From assembly GCF_004193775.1 (NCBI RefSeq), contig NC_041005.1, positions 17,207,865-17,271,864 of the forward strand: 64,000 nt of DNA. The letters run 5' to 3'. Numbering within the stretch: the stretch's first letter is position 1; every line of letters starts with the position of its first letter. The notes under the pieces are model-generated. The model did no database searches. It was not told the origin of the DNA and worked only from the letters and a program-made list of their open reading frames with translations. The translations under genes were made by a program, and so were the position numbers. The DNA is from Glycine soja. Taxonomy: Eukaryota > Streptophyta > Magnoliopsida > Fabales > Fabaceae. Below, piece after piece: positions 12,941 through 23,295 of this stretch.

Positions 12941-13234
12941 TGTTAAGATGTGACTGTTGGAACTGTCTAACAAACTATAGTAGATCATATTTTTATGCTA
13001 TTTTTTAGGAAAAATAAAAGTCATGTTGACTGATAGGATAAAGCAGTTTTGGTTCTATTCTCTAGGCATGATCTATTAGTGATGTTATCTCTCTGTTAGC
13101 AGTTACTTTCTTTTCTATGTTTATAAATACGTTGCTTCATATTTGAATAAAACAAGTCTTTGCAGTCTCAATTTCCTTTACGCTTTCTTTCATTCTTTAA
13201 TACTTTTGTCTGTTGTTATTAACAAAAAACATCA
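12941..13234 (+). repeat. 3' LTR of Copia-A
   Basis: Begins TGTTAAGATG, ends AACATCA and is followed by the TSD copy ACTTT. Confidence 0.93.
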
Positions 13235-13239
13235 ACTTT

Positions 13240-13970
13240 ATTAGATAAAGATTATGTTTTGCTATTTTAATGTGAAAAGTCAAAATTTTGATTTTAAATA
13301 GAGCAGATAATCACATGCTTCAGCCTCAAAAAAATTACATGATACTCTTGTTTTGATCCCTTTCACAGATAATCATGGAAACAAGAGTATCATGTAAATG
13401 TTCGTTCTAAATTAGAACAGATAAGCACTTAGCTAATACATATAGTAAAAGCTTCTATCATGAGTCCGTATTGTAAAACAAGTAAAGTCTCTACAGAAAA
13501 AGAAAATGTCAGACTTATTCTAATTATGAGATGGGTGATTGTAGTACAAAGATTGCAAAGAAGTCCTTTTAAAATCTTCAACATGTTCTATGCAATCTAA
13601 AAGGGATTGCACGCATTAAGCAAATGAAAATAAGATTAATGGAAGAAATGAAATAACTCAAGTTTTTTTTTACATAAGAGGAAGAACCTTGCTGTAACAA
13701 TAAGGCCACTCTACTTATGGAGACAAGGCTGCAAACATCTATCTTCCTAGATTCCACTAGGTGGAATCCCTTTTTGAAGATTTTGAAGACCAAAGAAAAA
13801 AAATATTAATTTAGGAGAGAAACAATTTCCTTTGAGTAATAAATAGAAAATTAAAATGACATCATCTAATCTTAAGATTTTTACCCAACAATTATAACAA
13901 TAGCTAATAGAATGAACCAACAAATTAGTCAAACTGCAGAACCACCAAAAATATGTTCACACAAGGTTTT
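13240..13970. other. Intergenic DNA, nothing recognised
   Basis: No recognisable gene or repeat family. A short inverted match ('acatgatactcttgttt' near 13338 and 'aaacaagagtatcatgt' near 13379) could form a hairpin. Confidence 0.5.
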
Positions 13971-14079
13971 TGACCACTTACTTGCTGTAACACAAATTCA
14001 GATAACCCAATCACAACTCTGGAGCTCAATTTCAATAAGGCAAAACCAAGCTTGGAACATAATCACTATTAGAAAATAT

Positions 14080-14690
14080 GCTTTCTACATCGGTTATTTA
14101 TGACTTTCAACATCAGTTTTTGAATCGATGTTGAAAGTACCGACGTTGATAGTATTATCGTTAACATCGGTTTTTTAAAAACCGATGTTAACGTAAAATT
14201 ACCAACATCGGTTATATAAATAACCGATGTTGGTAATATGAATTACACCTAAAAAATGTATATTAATGTTGAAAGTTAACATCGGTTTTTACAAAAAACC
14301 GATGTTAACGAATGTGTTAATGTTGACAGTTAACATCGGTTTTTTGAAAAAACCGATGTCAACGTTAGTTAACATCGGTTTTTTGTAAAAAAAACGATGT
14401 TAACGAATGTGTTACTATTGACAGTTAACATCGGTTTTCTGTAAAAACCGATGTTAATGAATTTGTTAATGTTGACAGTTAACATCGGTTGTTTGTAAAA
14501 AACCGATGTTAAAGAATGTGTTCCTATTGACAGTTAACATCGGTTTTCTGTAAAAAAACCGATGTTAACGAATTTGTTACTATTGACAGTTAACATCTAA
14601 TATCTGTTTTTTACAGAAAACCGATGTTAACGAATGTGTTATTATTGACAGTTAACATCAGTTTTTATAAAAAAAAATCGATGTTGTTTT
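14080..14690. repeat. Left subterminal palindrome array of the CACTA element
   Basis: About ten imperfect hairpins, each pairing AACATCGGTTTTT with AAAAACCGATGTT over a loop of a few bases. They are separated by a spacer of the type 'gttaatgttgacagtt' or 'gttactattgacagtt'. One unit near 14590-14625 is inverted or partly duplicated. In Spm-type elements such motifs bind the element's own regulatory protein. Confidence 0.9.
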
Positions 14691-14936
14691 CAGGAATTTT
14701 TTTTAAATAATGTCTCTGTTTTTACAAAAAAACCAAAATTTAACCTGTAAATTTAAAATCAGACCACACAGCACACAACATATATCATTTGCATTTTGTT
14801 TTCAAATAAGTTTTAGCAAAAAACTAGCTATCAACAAAGGTTATTGAATGTTAAGATGAAACAACAATTGTAAAAAATGTAATGCAAAGTATGTAAACTA
14901 ATTAAGTAACCTAAAGTTACATAGTTACCTAACATC

Positions 14937-15209
14937 CTATGTTTGATTTCTAACTTTTAGATAATACTGTGCCCACTGTATGCGAAGTGCCTTGAATCTC
15001 TCTGCTTCCAATGGTCTAACTTCATTAAAATACTGCATGATCAAATAAAAAAATAAATTAATAATATAATAACAATTATAAAAAAACCAACTTTGTTTGA
15101 AATAAACAATTACCGTCTCCTAATTATTCCTGAAAGATCCTAAAATTATCGTGGACATCCAATGCATCACGTAGTAGCCACATTCAGTGATTCCTTTTTG
15201 TCTATTACA
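14937..15209 (-). pseudogene. Ulp1-like (C48) cysteine protease C-terminal fragment inside the CACTA element
   Basis: Two minus-strand exons, 15209-15114 and 15032-14937, each 96 nt, with GT-AG boundaries around an 81-bp intron. They read NRQKGITECGYYVMHWMSTI, then ILGSFRNN, a stop, ETYFNEVRPLEAERF and ALRIQWAQYYLKVRNQ, then TAG. The ECGYYVMHWM block fits the catalytic-Cys region of SUMO-protease-like C48 domains, which many plant CACTA and Mutator elements carry in a second ORF. The His and Asp parts of the triad were not found. An in-frame TAG sits where a Trp is usual. Further minus-strand exons may lie at 15300-15900 but could not be assigned. Confidence 0.65.
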
Positions 15210-16775
15210 CTAAATACATAATGATATTTGGATATTAATTAAACGTTAACTACAATTAGTGTACACACACATAAAATATATATAAGTAGAACTTTTATTT
15301 CAATCACGTACCTTAACAACATAACATAACCAGACACCAATAACTTCTATTACCTCTCACAAGATCATAGAACTGCACTGTGGATAGGCCCAGTCACGGG
15401 ATCCCCCACATTTTCAGTCACACACCACTTTCATCCAAATCCACACCTATATACATTAACCTAATTAGAAATTAGAAAATAAGAGAAAAGTTACTGCTGC
15501 CTCCTTAATTGGAAAATTTGAGATCACAAGGGACAAAATTAAACTATATGCAAAAAATTCGTATTCGTATGTAAATACAAACAAAATATAATAAAATACC
15601 TCATAATTTATATTAATGCTAATTTAATATTTTATACATTTATCGGACATCAGACAGAATTGGATGCGTCCAAACTAGAGAATAGATTAAGAGAAATTGG
15701 CTAAGCCAACAACCAACATTAATTTCATCCAAGAATTGGATGCGTCCAATTATACACAGTATATTCATGGTATCATTGCAGAAGATATTGTTAATGGTAA
15801 TTGCAATCGTGCATACAAGAGGAATTGACCGTGGCACTCGTAGGACCACATGGTCCTTAACGTTCTCCAATGATAAAAATTAAAAAGCGTCAAATTGTCA
15901 TCCATCATCTTACCCTGCCTCTCTACCACCATGCACCATATCTTGATTCATACCCCAATTTTCCTCATAATTGTGACACATTTTTTTAAAATAAATATTA
16001 TCCGTGTGCCCCCAAAACTGAATACTATTGTCTTTGATAAATAGGAAAACAATAAAATCCCAGAAAAAAAGTAAAAAGAAAAAAAAAAGAAAAAGTATAC
16101 AAATTCCTGTGCAAGATGTTACACTCATACAAACAAAATACAATATATGCAATTATTTTAATATAATCAACATATATATTAAAAAATAAATAAAAGAAAT
16201 GAATGAAGGGGTCCAAGTATATTATGCCATCTAAAAAATAGACCTATAGTGGGACCCACATGGAGCATCTAAAAAATAGACCTATATTATGCTACTATTT
16301 CTTTTTTATTTAGCTTCAACTCACTTCACTAGTGCGGATTTAATTAACGTTGATAATTTGAGTTAGGATATGCATAAATCTTATCCACATCTTGTCACTA
16401 ATCAGTTCAAACACTCAAATCATATAGTAAATCATGTTACGTGAACAAATTTTGCTTCTGGACTTCTATTTTTACAGATACAATATTTTCTTTCTTAAAT
16501 TATAAAAAAAATACATTCTTTCTTAAATAAATATATATATGTAAAAAAACCGTCTCAATCAATGAAAGGATATGTTGATAAAAAAATACTGTAGTATATT
16601 AAATAAATTTAATTAACATGAACTTATTTTAGTGATTACAAAAAATATATAAAATTATTTGAATAGATATATTTAAACTTTTTAATTTAAAATGTAAAAA
16701 AATAATTAATAAAACTAATTTGTAATATTTTTTTACAGTATATGAAATTTAATTTATTATATAAAATATTAATTT
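15210..16775. other. CACTA interior, unassigned
   Basis: Possible decayed minus-strand exons of the Ulp1-type gene (for example around 15330-15470) but no firm domain. At 15655-15755 the 16-bp 'gaattggatgcgtcca' occurs twice. The rest, beyond 15900, is AT-rich with no signal. Confidence 0.45.
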
Positions 16776-17240
16776 TATAAAGTTTTGAGAGTGAACACCA
16801 TCTTCAATGAATGGCTTGGCCTCCCTTAAAAACTCAGCTGCAAGCAACACCACAGTGGTGGTTCCATCGCCAACCTTTTTCACATTCACAACAATACAAG
16901 AGTTCATTTACTAACAAAATTAAAATTCCAATTCCACAGTGTAAAGCATCTGAATGAAGCGAAAATGAAAAGATCTTGAAAGCAGTGGCATTGCATGAGA
17001 TCGAAGGGAAGTTAAAGTTACCTCGGAGTCCTGAGACTTGGCGATGTCGGCGAGGATTTTTGTAGTGGGGTGGACGATGTCGAGGAGCTTCATGATGGTG
17101 GCGCCGTCGTTGGAGATGGTGACGGCTCCCTTGTCGTCATGGATGAGCTTGTCCATGCCGCGAGGGTCGAGGGTGGTGCGGACGACGTTGGCGACGGCAG
17201 TGCAGGCATTGATGTTGCTCACTAGCTGTGGCTTCCCTTG
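16776..17240 (-). pseudogene. CCT7: Captured fragment of CCT7 (T-complex protein 1, subunit eta)
   Basis: Minus strand. The first exon, 17240-17022, reads [56 protein letters not shown] and [12 protein letters not shown]. It ends at a GT donor (GAG|GTAAC). A second exon, 16874 to about 16776, reads [20 protein letters not shown] and [16 protein letters not shown]7 is a subunit of the cytosolic TRiC/CCT chaperonin, which folds actin and tubulin; these are its N-terminal equatorial ATP-binding motifs (NDGAT, GDGTT). The conserved GPRG is DPRG here. The start codon and first roughly 20 residues are missing: at 17241 the homology runs directly into a 5'-leader-like sequence (AAACCCTAG plus a CT-rich stretch, about 17245-17290). 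The remaining roughly 450 residues are absent. It cannot make a chaperonin. Confidence 0.88.
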
Positions 17241-17289
17241 CCAAGGTTGAAGATGCAGAAGAAAGAGAGAGAGACAACTAGGGTTTAAG

Positions 17290-19430
17290 TTTTGAACTTC
17301 AAAAGTGGGTCGAGAAGTAGCAGTTTTCTGGCTCCTACATTTTTATCTGTTTCGAACCGATATTTCATTTTTATCTACATTTGGGCCTCCAACCCATGCT
17401 CTATCCCACCAAAAATATTACAACCATCACCATTTGGTGTATAAAGGATTTTTACGTGTTAAATCAGAAAGTGTTATATATAATAACTTTAAGTTTATTA
17501 ATTCTTTATAATAATTATATTAACTCTGATAATATCCAATTATAATAACTATGTATCATTCCCATTTTTTTTTTAATTTTATTTAAATCTTTTAAAATTC
17601 ACTTTCAGTTTCAAAATAGTAATAGATTTTATGCCAGAAGTGATTTATCACCTAGAAATTAGATAATTTTAGTTTTATTTCTTATAATTTTTATTTAACA
17701 TCTAATTTATTAAAATACATATTTTTAGTTCTTATACTAAGATAAATCACATAAACTAATAACGTGATAAAGAAATCATTCAAAGCTAATATAAATTGAT
17801 TATATGACATAATTGATTAGTAGAATAAATTAATTTCAACAACTAAAAATATGTATTCTAGTGAAATTATGGATCAAATAATTTTTTAGTTACAAATTTT
17901 ATTTTTATTTTTGTCTATCATATTAATTACTCATTTTATCTCATACTTTTCTCTTCCTAATTTTATATTTTCAAATAAAATTATATTAATTATTTATATA
18001 AATTTAAATTAATTAATTTTTCAAGACATTTAAACCTTTGTTTAGTTCATGACTGCTTTAGAAAATCGCATGAAAATGTCCTGATAGCGATGTCCCCTCA
18101 ATGTAATTAACTTTTGGATTTTGCTAGTTCTAAAGGTATTAGTTAATGAATTATATGAGGAGTATATTTTTACAGATTTTAATAAAAATATTTTTATTAT
18201 TACATCCTTAATTGGTGTTCTTGAGGCACTGATAAAACATTATATCACTCATTTTTTATAGTACATGCAAAAAACATTAGGCTTTAATATAATTATTTAT
18301 TTATTTTTGCTTTCTTTTACGTTCATTCAAACAAGTAATATTAATATTTTCACTTATTTTTCTTTTTTTATATTTGCCTAAACAACACTTTTTTCGACTA
18401 TATGTATCCTTAATTTTTATTTGTTTTCTTTCATTCCTTTTAATTTTTTTCTCTTTATTAATCTAAACAATTGGTAAACCACATTTACACAGTAAAATCT
18501 ATGTTGTAAAAATTATATTAAAATGTTCTTAATTTTCTTTTCTTAAAAAAAATTGTCCTCACCAAAGTCATGAAACCCCTTGCAACCTCATTTTTTTTTG
18601 TTCAATTTCAATTTGAAGTCATGAGTTTATCCATGATTTATTTCTTTCTTTTTCGCATTTTTCTTACCTTTTATTAGTAAATAAATATTTTATCCTTAAT
18701 ATTAAAATAATCATATTAAATAAATTAAATAAATTTTTATTTTAATAATACTTATTTCAAAAAAGAAAGAAATCCCTACATATTCTACGACCTCTGTTTC
18801 AAACATATTAAAAAAAAAGGAAAACTAAAAAGTCACGGGCCCAACAACTTCTAAAAAAATCAGATTTCATAATAAAGTCAAAGAAATTTTCACGACTTTT
18901 AAAAAAAACCAAAAATAAAAAAACTCTAAAGTCGTAAATGGTATCTACGACTTACCCTTGACTTGATAGTTAAAGAGATCTGACTAAAGAATTTTTTTTT
19001 TTTTGTCTTTTCTTGGTTGAACGGTTATTATATATTTTTATGTTTAATTTTTACGAATAAAAAAAATTAATCAATCCGACCCTACACTTACTTGGATAGT
19101 AGTCACATACTACATTTGGACATTTGCGGTAGACCGATCTTTGACAAAAAAAAGTTACGCAAGATTTTAATTTCTATAAAGAAACCATATAATTTTTTTT
19201 ATATCATTCATTAGTTAAAATTTATTATTACTACAATTTTTAGGATAACTAACATAAGAAAAAATTGTACATGATAATTTATTATTAAATATTAGTGTAA
19301 AAAATTAAATTATTAACATACACTATTTACTCTTTTTTTTTAGTAGCATCCACTATTTACTCTTAACACAATTCATTTGGTAATAACCAAAATATTAAAT
19401 TTCACTTCCATTTGTATGTTGGTCATCATT
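17290..19430. other. CACTA interior, AT-rich, no gene recognised
   Basis: Long AT-rich DNA between the captured fragment and the right subterminal array. No domain was found on either strand. Confidence 0.5.
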
Positions 19431-19433
19431 AGT

Positions 19434-19770
19434 TAACATCGGTTATTAAATTTCACTTCTTAACATCGGTTTTTTCAAAAACCGATGTTAACATTATTAG
19501 TTAACATCGGTTATTAAAAAACCGATGTTAATGTGTATGCATTAACATTGATTTTTGGAAAACCGATGTTAGCATATTATATGTTAACATCGGTTTTTGA
19601 AAAACCGATGTTAACATCATTAGTTAACATCGGTTTTTGAAAAACCGATGTTAACGTGTATGCATTAACATCGGTTTTTTGGAAAACCGATGTTAAGAAG
19701 GATACTTTATTTACAAATATGCCACCGCGTTTAACTTTACATCGGTTCTGTACAAAACCGATGTTAAAAC
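19434..19770. repeat. Right subterminal palindrome array of the CACTA element
   Basis: About six hairpins of the same TAACATCGGTTTT/AAAACCGATGTTA type as the left arm, spaced by 'acattattag' or 'gtgtatgcat' linkers. They end 17-20 bases before the terminal repeat. Confidence 0.9.
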
Positions 19771-20088
19771 TACTTTTTGTAGTAGTGAATGAAAGAAGCT
19801 TCACAAACAACTAAGATTGGTGTGAATTTGAATCTACTTTGCCTTGTTATCTCTCAAGTTGTACATAATTATTTCAAAACCTGCATTGCTTGCCAGCAAT
19901 AGGACTTCTCCCTTTTTAGACATCCACAATGGAAATCGGTAACAAAATAAATTAGATATTGGAAGACGCTGATAACTGACTTTCAGCAACAGAGTCCAAG
20001 ACTCTACAATTCCAAACTCCTTCATTTGCCAAACAGAAAAATGACTTCCCTCCTAAAAGAGTTATTCTTGGAATAAGTTGATCCATCC

Positions 20089-20112
20089 TATATATATATA
20101 TATATATATATT
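20089..20112. repeat. (TA)n microsatellite
   Basis: Short TA run that coincides with the right limit of the F-box relic. Confidence 0.85.
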
Positions 20113-21200
20113 AGTTTTTTAAAAAATAAAATATTTGAAAATTTAACTACTTATTTTTTACTGCAAAATTTAACTACTTTAAAAGTTATAAATTGATTGA
20201 TTTCTTTAATCTTATCTTATATAAGTAAAAATGGTAATTTTCATCTTTTGAAATTAAGGATTCAAAATATTTAGTTATTATCACAACCAGAATCAACACA
20301 AAATGAAAAAAAAATTGAAAATTAGGTTACCACCAAAATCTATCTAATCTTTATAAATATGAATTGTTGTCTTGAATGAGAATGTTTGTAGGGATTTTTA
20401 TTAAATATTGATATTGTTAGAAACAATTATTTTTAATGATAGTGTACTTTTGTTAGGCCACATGGTTTATCCAAATTTCATCCATTGAACAAGCATAAAG
20501 GTCACATTGATTATATCCTTCTTCCACTTTTGCTTCTTAGCTAGAAGCTCTATGATCATATATCTATAAAGCGGTTTCCATATCAATGCATGGGAAGTGT
20601 TGATGAGCAATACAAAAAGGGCACTTAAGGATTTATCAAGTTCATTGTGTCTTTTTTCCTTGACAATCAATTGGTGAAAAGAGATATTAACTTGTGGAAG
20701 GCTTTCTACTTGTTGGATTTATACTCGCAAGCACTTCTCACATCGTTTTTGTGTTCTCTCTTCATCTTTCTATTCTTTTTCTTCACCATTTTCTCTTGAA
20801 TGATGCTCTACTTCAAGACTCTCCTCATGTGTTTTAACTTTTAACCTCAGTTGATTTGCCTCCCCTTATGGCTAAAGGATACCTTTCAACAATTTGTTAT
20901 GCTAGCTTCCCAACTTCAATCTCAAGATTTTTAATCGAACTTTGATTGACTTCAAAGCTAGCTTGGGAAACTTCCATGAATTGCATCAACACATTTTCAG
21001 GAGAGTTATTTTCTTCAAGTTAATTAGAAGGGTATGACTCTTGCTCCCACCAAGATTTTTTCTTGGAGTAAAGACGACAATCACCATTGAAATGTTTTCC
21101 TCCACAAAAATCACAATTGATAGATTGTGGATGATTGATCCTCAACTACATGATTTCAAGATGCTCAGACAACATCTCTAATTGGTTACTAAGAAGGCTC

Positions 21201-21226
21201 TGTTGTGTGTGTGTGTGTGTGTGTGC
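21201..21226. repeat. (GT)n repeat
   Basis: About 11 GT units followed by GCGCACGCG, inside the Gypsy remnant. Confidence 0.85.
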
Positions 21227-21510
21227 GCACGCGTGAATACTACAAATATCTTGCATGTATAGCCTCAAAGAAAAAGAGTTTTTTTTTTAATTTTTTTTTA
21301 CAATTAGCACAATACAATACAAAGAACTAGAAAACAAAAGACTAGAGCACACAAGTTAGCACAAAATAACATAATTTAGAAAATAAATCTAAAGAATGAA
21401 GCCTAAATAAGTAGAAAAATGTGAGGTTGCCTAGTATTGAGACGCAAGTCCCCAACAATGACACCAAAAAACTTGTTGACTCATTGACAAGAGTACTAAG
21501 TTGTCGATAT

Positions 21511-21707
21511 CTTTAGATTTTATTTTAAAAAAAATATATTCTAAGACGATTTTTAAGAAAATCGATGTAAAAATTGAGATTCTAAGACGGTTTAAAAACC
21601 GTCGTGAAAAATCAACACTTTTTACGACAACAGATTTATAGACGGTTCAAAACCATCGTGGAAAAAGTAAAATAATTGTTTCAAAAAGTCTTTTTTGTAG
21701 TAGTGAG
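21511..21707. mobile_element. CACTA-like terminal fragment with AAGACGGTTTT hairpins
   Basis: The right end reads TTTTTTGTAGTAGTG at 21707 (CACTACTACAAAAAA on the minus strand). The ~180 bp before it carries short palindromes of the type AAGACGGTTT/AAACCGTCGT, a different core from the 14-19.8 kb element. No matching left terminus is visible; AGA occurs at 21508-21510 and again at 21708-21710, which might be a 3-bp target duplication. It interrupts the LTR of the Gypsy remnant. Confidence 0.5.
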
Positions 21708-22787
21708 ACTCACGTAATACTTGGCAAATTTACTATCTAAGCTAACAAAAAATAGTAAAAACATTTAATAACAAGGATTAAATAAACAAAGGCACAAGTT
21801 TGAAAATATTTTTTGGGTTTTTAAATAAAAACACGATAAAATGGTACGGAAATCAAATGATGAACGTTGTTGGGGTTTGATTTCACCAAATCAAACTCCC
21901 ATGCAATAAAGCACAATCCCTAACTTGAGATTCAATGTTAATATCAATCATTGTTCAAAAATAATATTCTAATCCTAATTGGTTACATGAAAAAGAGCCT
22001 AAATTCATCCATTAAATGTTAATCTCTTGCGCATTTAATAAAAAGAACTTTAAGCTTAATGACCCAAAGATAACCAATAACCCTTATTCTATTCCTAGTT
22101 AGCTCCAAGGTTTATAGAGTGTTCTACTACAATTCAAGATAAATAGAGTATTTTGCAATCATAATCTCATCTAAAAATTAAACTATGGAAACATTTTCCA
22201 ATAACAAATCATAACAAGCATTAAGAGTAGAAGTAAAATACTACCATTAACGAACAAGATGCATATATAAACATTTAGTTACATCTAGCAACTTATTTCC
22301 ATGGGTAGCACCAAAATCCAATAATGGATGGAAGAATGAAAGAAAGGAGAAATAGGGAAGCTTTCCTTCACCAAATAGTGCTTTTGTCTTGAAATGAAGC
22401 TCCCTTCAAAATGGAGATTTGGTTAAAATCCCTAAAATAATAGCTTTTTAATAAGAATCAGCTTAAGCCAAAATTTCGGGCTTAAGGCATATTTTTGCAT
22501 CTACACATTTTGACCTATTTCAGTTTGAGGCAAATTTGTTGTAACTTTCCACTTGAAGCTTTCTCAATCTTTGGTTAAGGTTTTCTTTTAAACCACTTCA
22601 AATTCCTAAAAAAAAAAAACAATCCATCAATAAGCACATGTAACCTATCAAAATGATAAACTAAATAGAAAAATAAACATTCACAAATTTATAATTAAAA
22701 AGGCCCAAACAAGGTTCTTAGTAACAAAAAAGATGAGATAATTACTTAAATTTACATCCCTCAACTAAGAATTTTTAGCAATTATCA

Positions 22788-23247
22788 ATAGTATTAATAG
22801 TTAATCTTGCATCAAAATTTACATTGTTTATTTATTGTAAATTCAAAACATATTTTATATGTTCAAAAATATTTATTTATTGGTATTTTAGCTGCATAAA
22901 ATAAAATTTATAAAACCAGAAATTAAAATAAATAAATGCTTCTAAATATATATAAATTAGATTATAAATAAATTTGCAACAACATAACATTTTTCAACAT
23001 ATAAATTATATTTTAGATTCATGATTAATAATATGTAATTTATACCGTATAATAATGTTATTTTTAATTATTGATAATTTATTTTAAAAGTATTGATATT
23101 AAAGTTAGAATTTAGACTAAAGATATCCAAAATGATATATTGAAAAGGTTAAGAAAAATCTCTAAAAACACTATAATTGAAAAGCTCCTAAAAATGCCCT
23201 CATTAAAACTTGACAACTAAAAACACTCTCATTCAAGATAATTATTC

Positions 23248-23295
<48 letters not shown>

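Larger units (their letters stand above)
6294..13234 (+). mobile_element. Ty1/Copia LTR retrotransposon (Copia-A), complete but defective, with nested solo LTR
   Basis: Two direct LTRs (6294-6588, 295 bp; 12941-13234, 294 bp) start TGWTAAGATGTGA and end AACATCA. The target-site duplication ACTTT is exact at 6289-6293 and 13235-13239. A primer-binding site TGGTATCTAGAGC begins at 6592, close to the plant Copia initiator tRNA-Met site. A purine tract (GAGGAG) precedes the 3' LTR. The domain order gag, protease, integrase, RT, RNase H is that of Copia. The coding region has several in-frame stops, a protease-to-integrase deletion and a 3.1 kb insertion (9264-12389) between RT and RNase H, so it cannot be autonomous. 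The LTRs differ at roughly one position in twenty by eye, so the insertion is fairly old. Confidence 0.95.
14064..19787. mobile_element. CACTA (En/Spm-type, Tgm-like) transposon with captured host-gene segment
   Basis: The left end reads CACTATTAGAAAATATGC at 14064. The right end, on the opposite strand, reads CACTACTACAAAAAGTAG from 19787. The 3-bp target duplication AAT is exact (14061-14063 and 19788-19790), and the host F-box relic frame is restored across the empty site. Both ends carry subterminal arrays of short palindromes built on TAACATCGGTTTT/AAAACCGATGTTA: about 14080-14690 on the left and 19434-19770 on the right. This is the hallmark of the soybean Tgm family. The interior holds an Ulp1-like protease remnant and a CCT7 gene fragment, both on the minus strand, and no recognisable TnpD/Tnp2 transposase. 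It is therefore non-autonomous. Confidence 0.92.
13975..20088 (-). pseudogene. F-box-associated (FBA) domain gene relic, split by the CACTA element
   Basis: On the minus strand, 20040-19791 reads HFSVWQMKEFGIVESWT, then LLKVSYQRLPISNLF, LWMSKKGEVLLLAS, GFEIIMYNLRDNKAK, a stop, and IQIHTNLSCL. On the far side of the CACTA element, joined through the AAT target site, the same frame continues HYVPSLVLPY and APEL. This is the C-terminal FBA/kelch-associated part of plant F-box proteins (substrate-binding subunits of SCF ubiquitin ligases). The frame holds several stops on both sides. The F-box itself is not present; the right end meets a (TA)n tract at 20089. It is a relic that was probably already dead when the transposon arrived. 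Confidence 0.7.
20460..22787 (-). mobile_element. Ty3/Gypsy remnant (Athila-like), antisense, 3' truncated
   Basis: On the minus strand a decayed LTR (about 22787-21470) is followed by a degenerate primer-binding site (TGGTGTCATTGTTGGGGA near 21455-21436), comparable to the tRNA-Asp-type site of the intact element at 41.6 kb. Then comes a gag zinc-knuckle-like stretch (CDFCGGKHFNGDC, near 21115-21075), a region SIKNLEIEVGKLA, and LIVKEKRHNELDKS with IIELLAKKQKWKKD. These correspond to the segment ahead of the protease in Athila-type gag-pol. The remnant stops at about 20460, before the protease. Many stops are present. Confidence 0.6.

Noticed and set aside
14064..14690. Regular short palindromes with spacers, superficially like a CRISPR array
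   Set aside because: The spacers are themselves repeated, the repeat is a self-complementary CACTA arm motif with terminal CACTA and AAT duplication, and the DNA is plant nuclear.
15640..15870. 76-codon minus-strand frame in the CACTA interior
   Set aside because: Contains a doubled 16-bp word and no domain; could be decayed Ulp1-gene sequence, but not supportable.
19577..19810. 77-codon minus-strand frame through the right hairpin array
   Set aside because: Its residues repeat (LTSVFQKTDVN) only because the hairpin units repeat; it is a by-product of transposon arm DNA.
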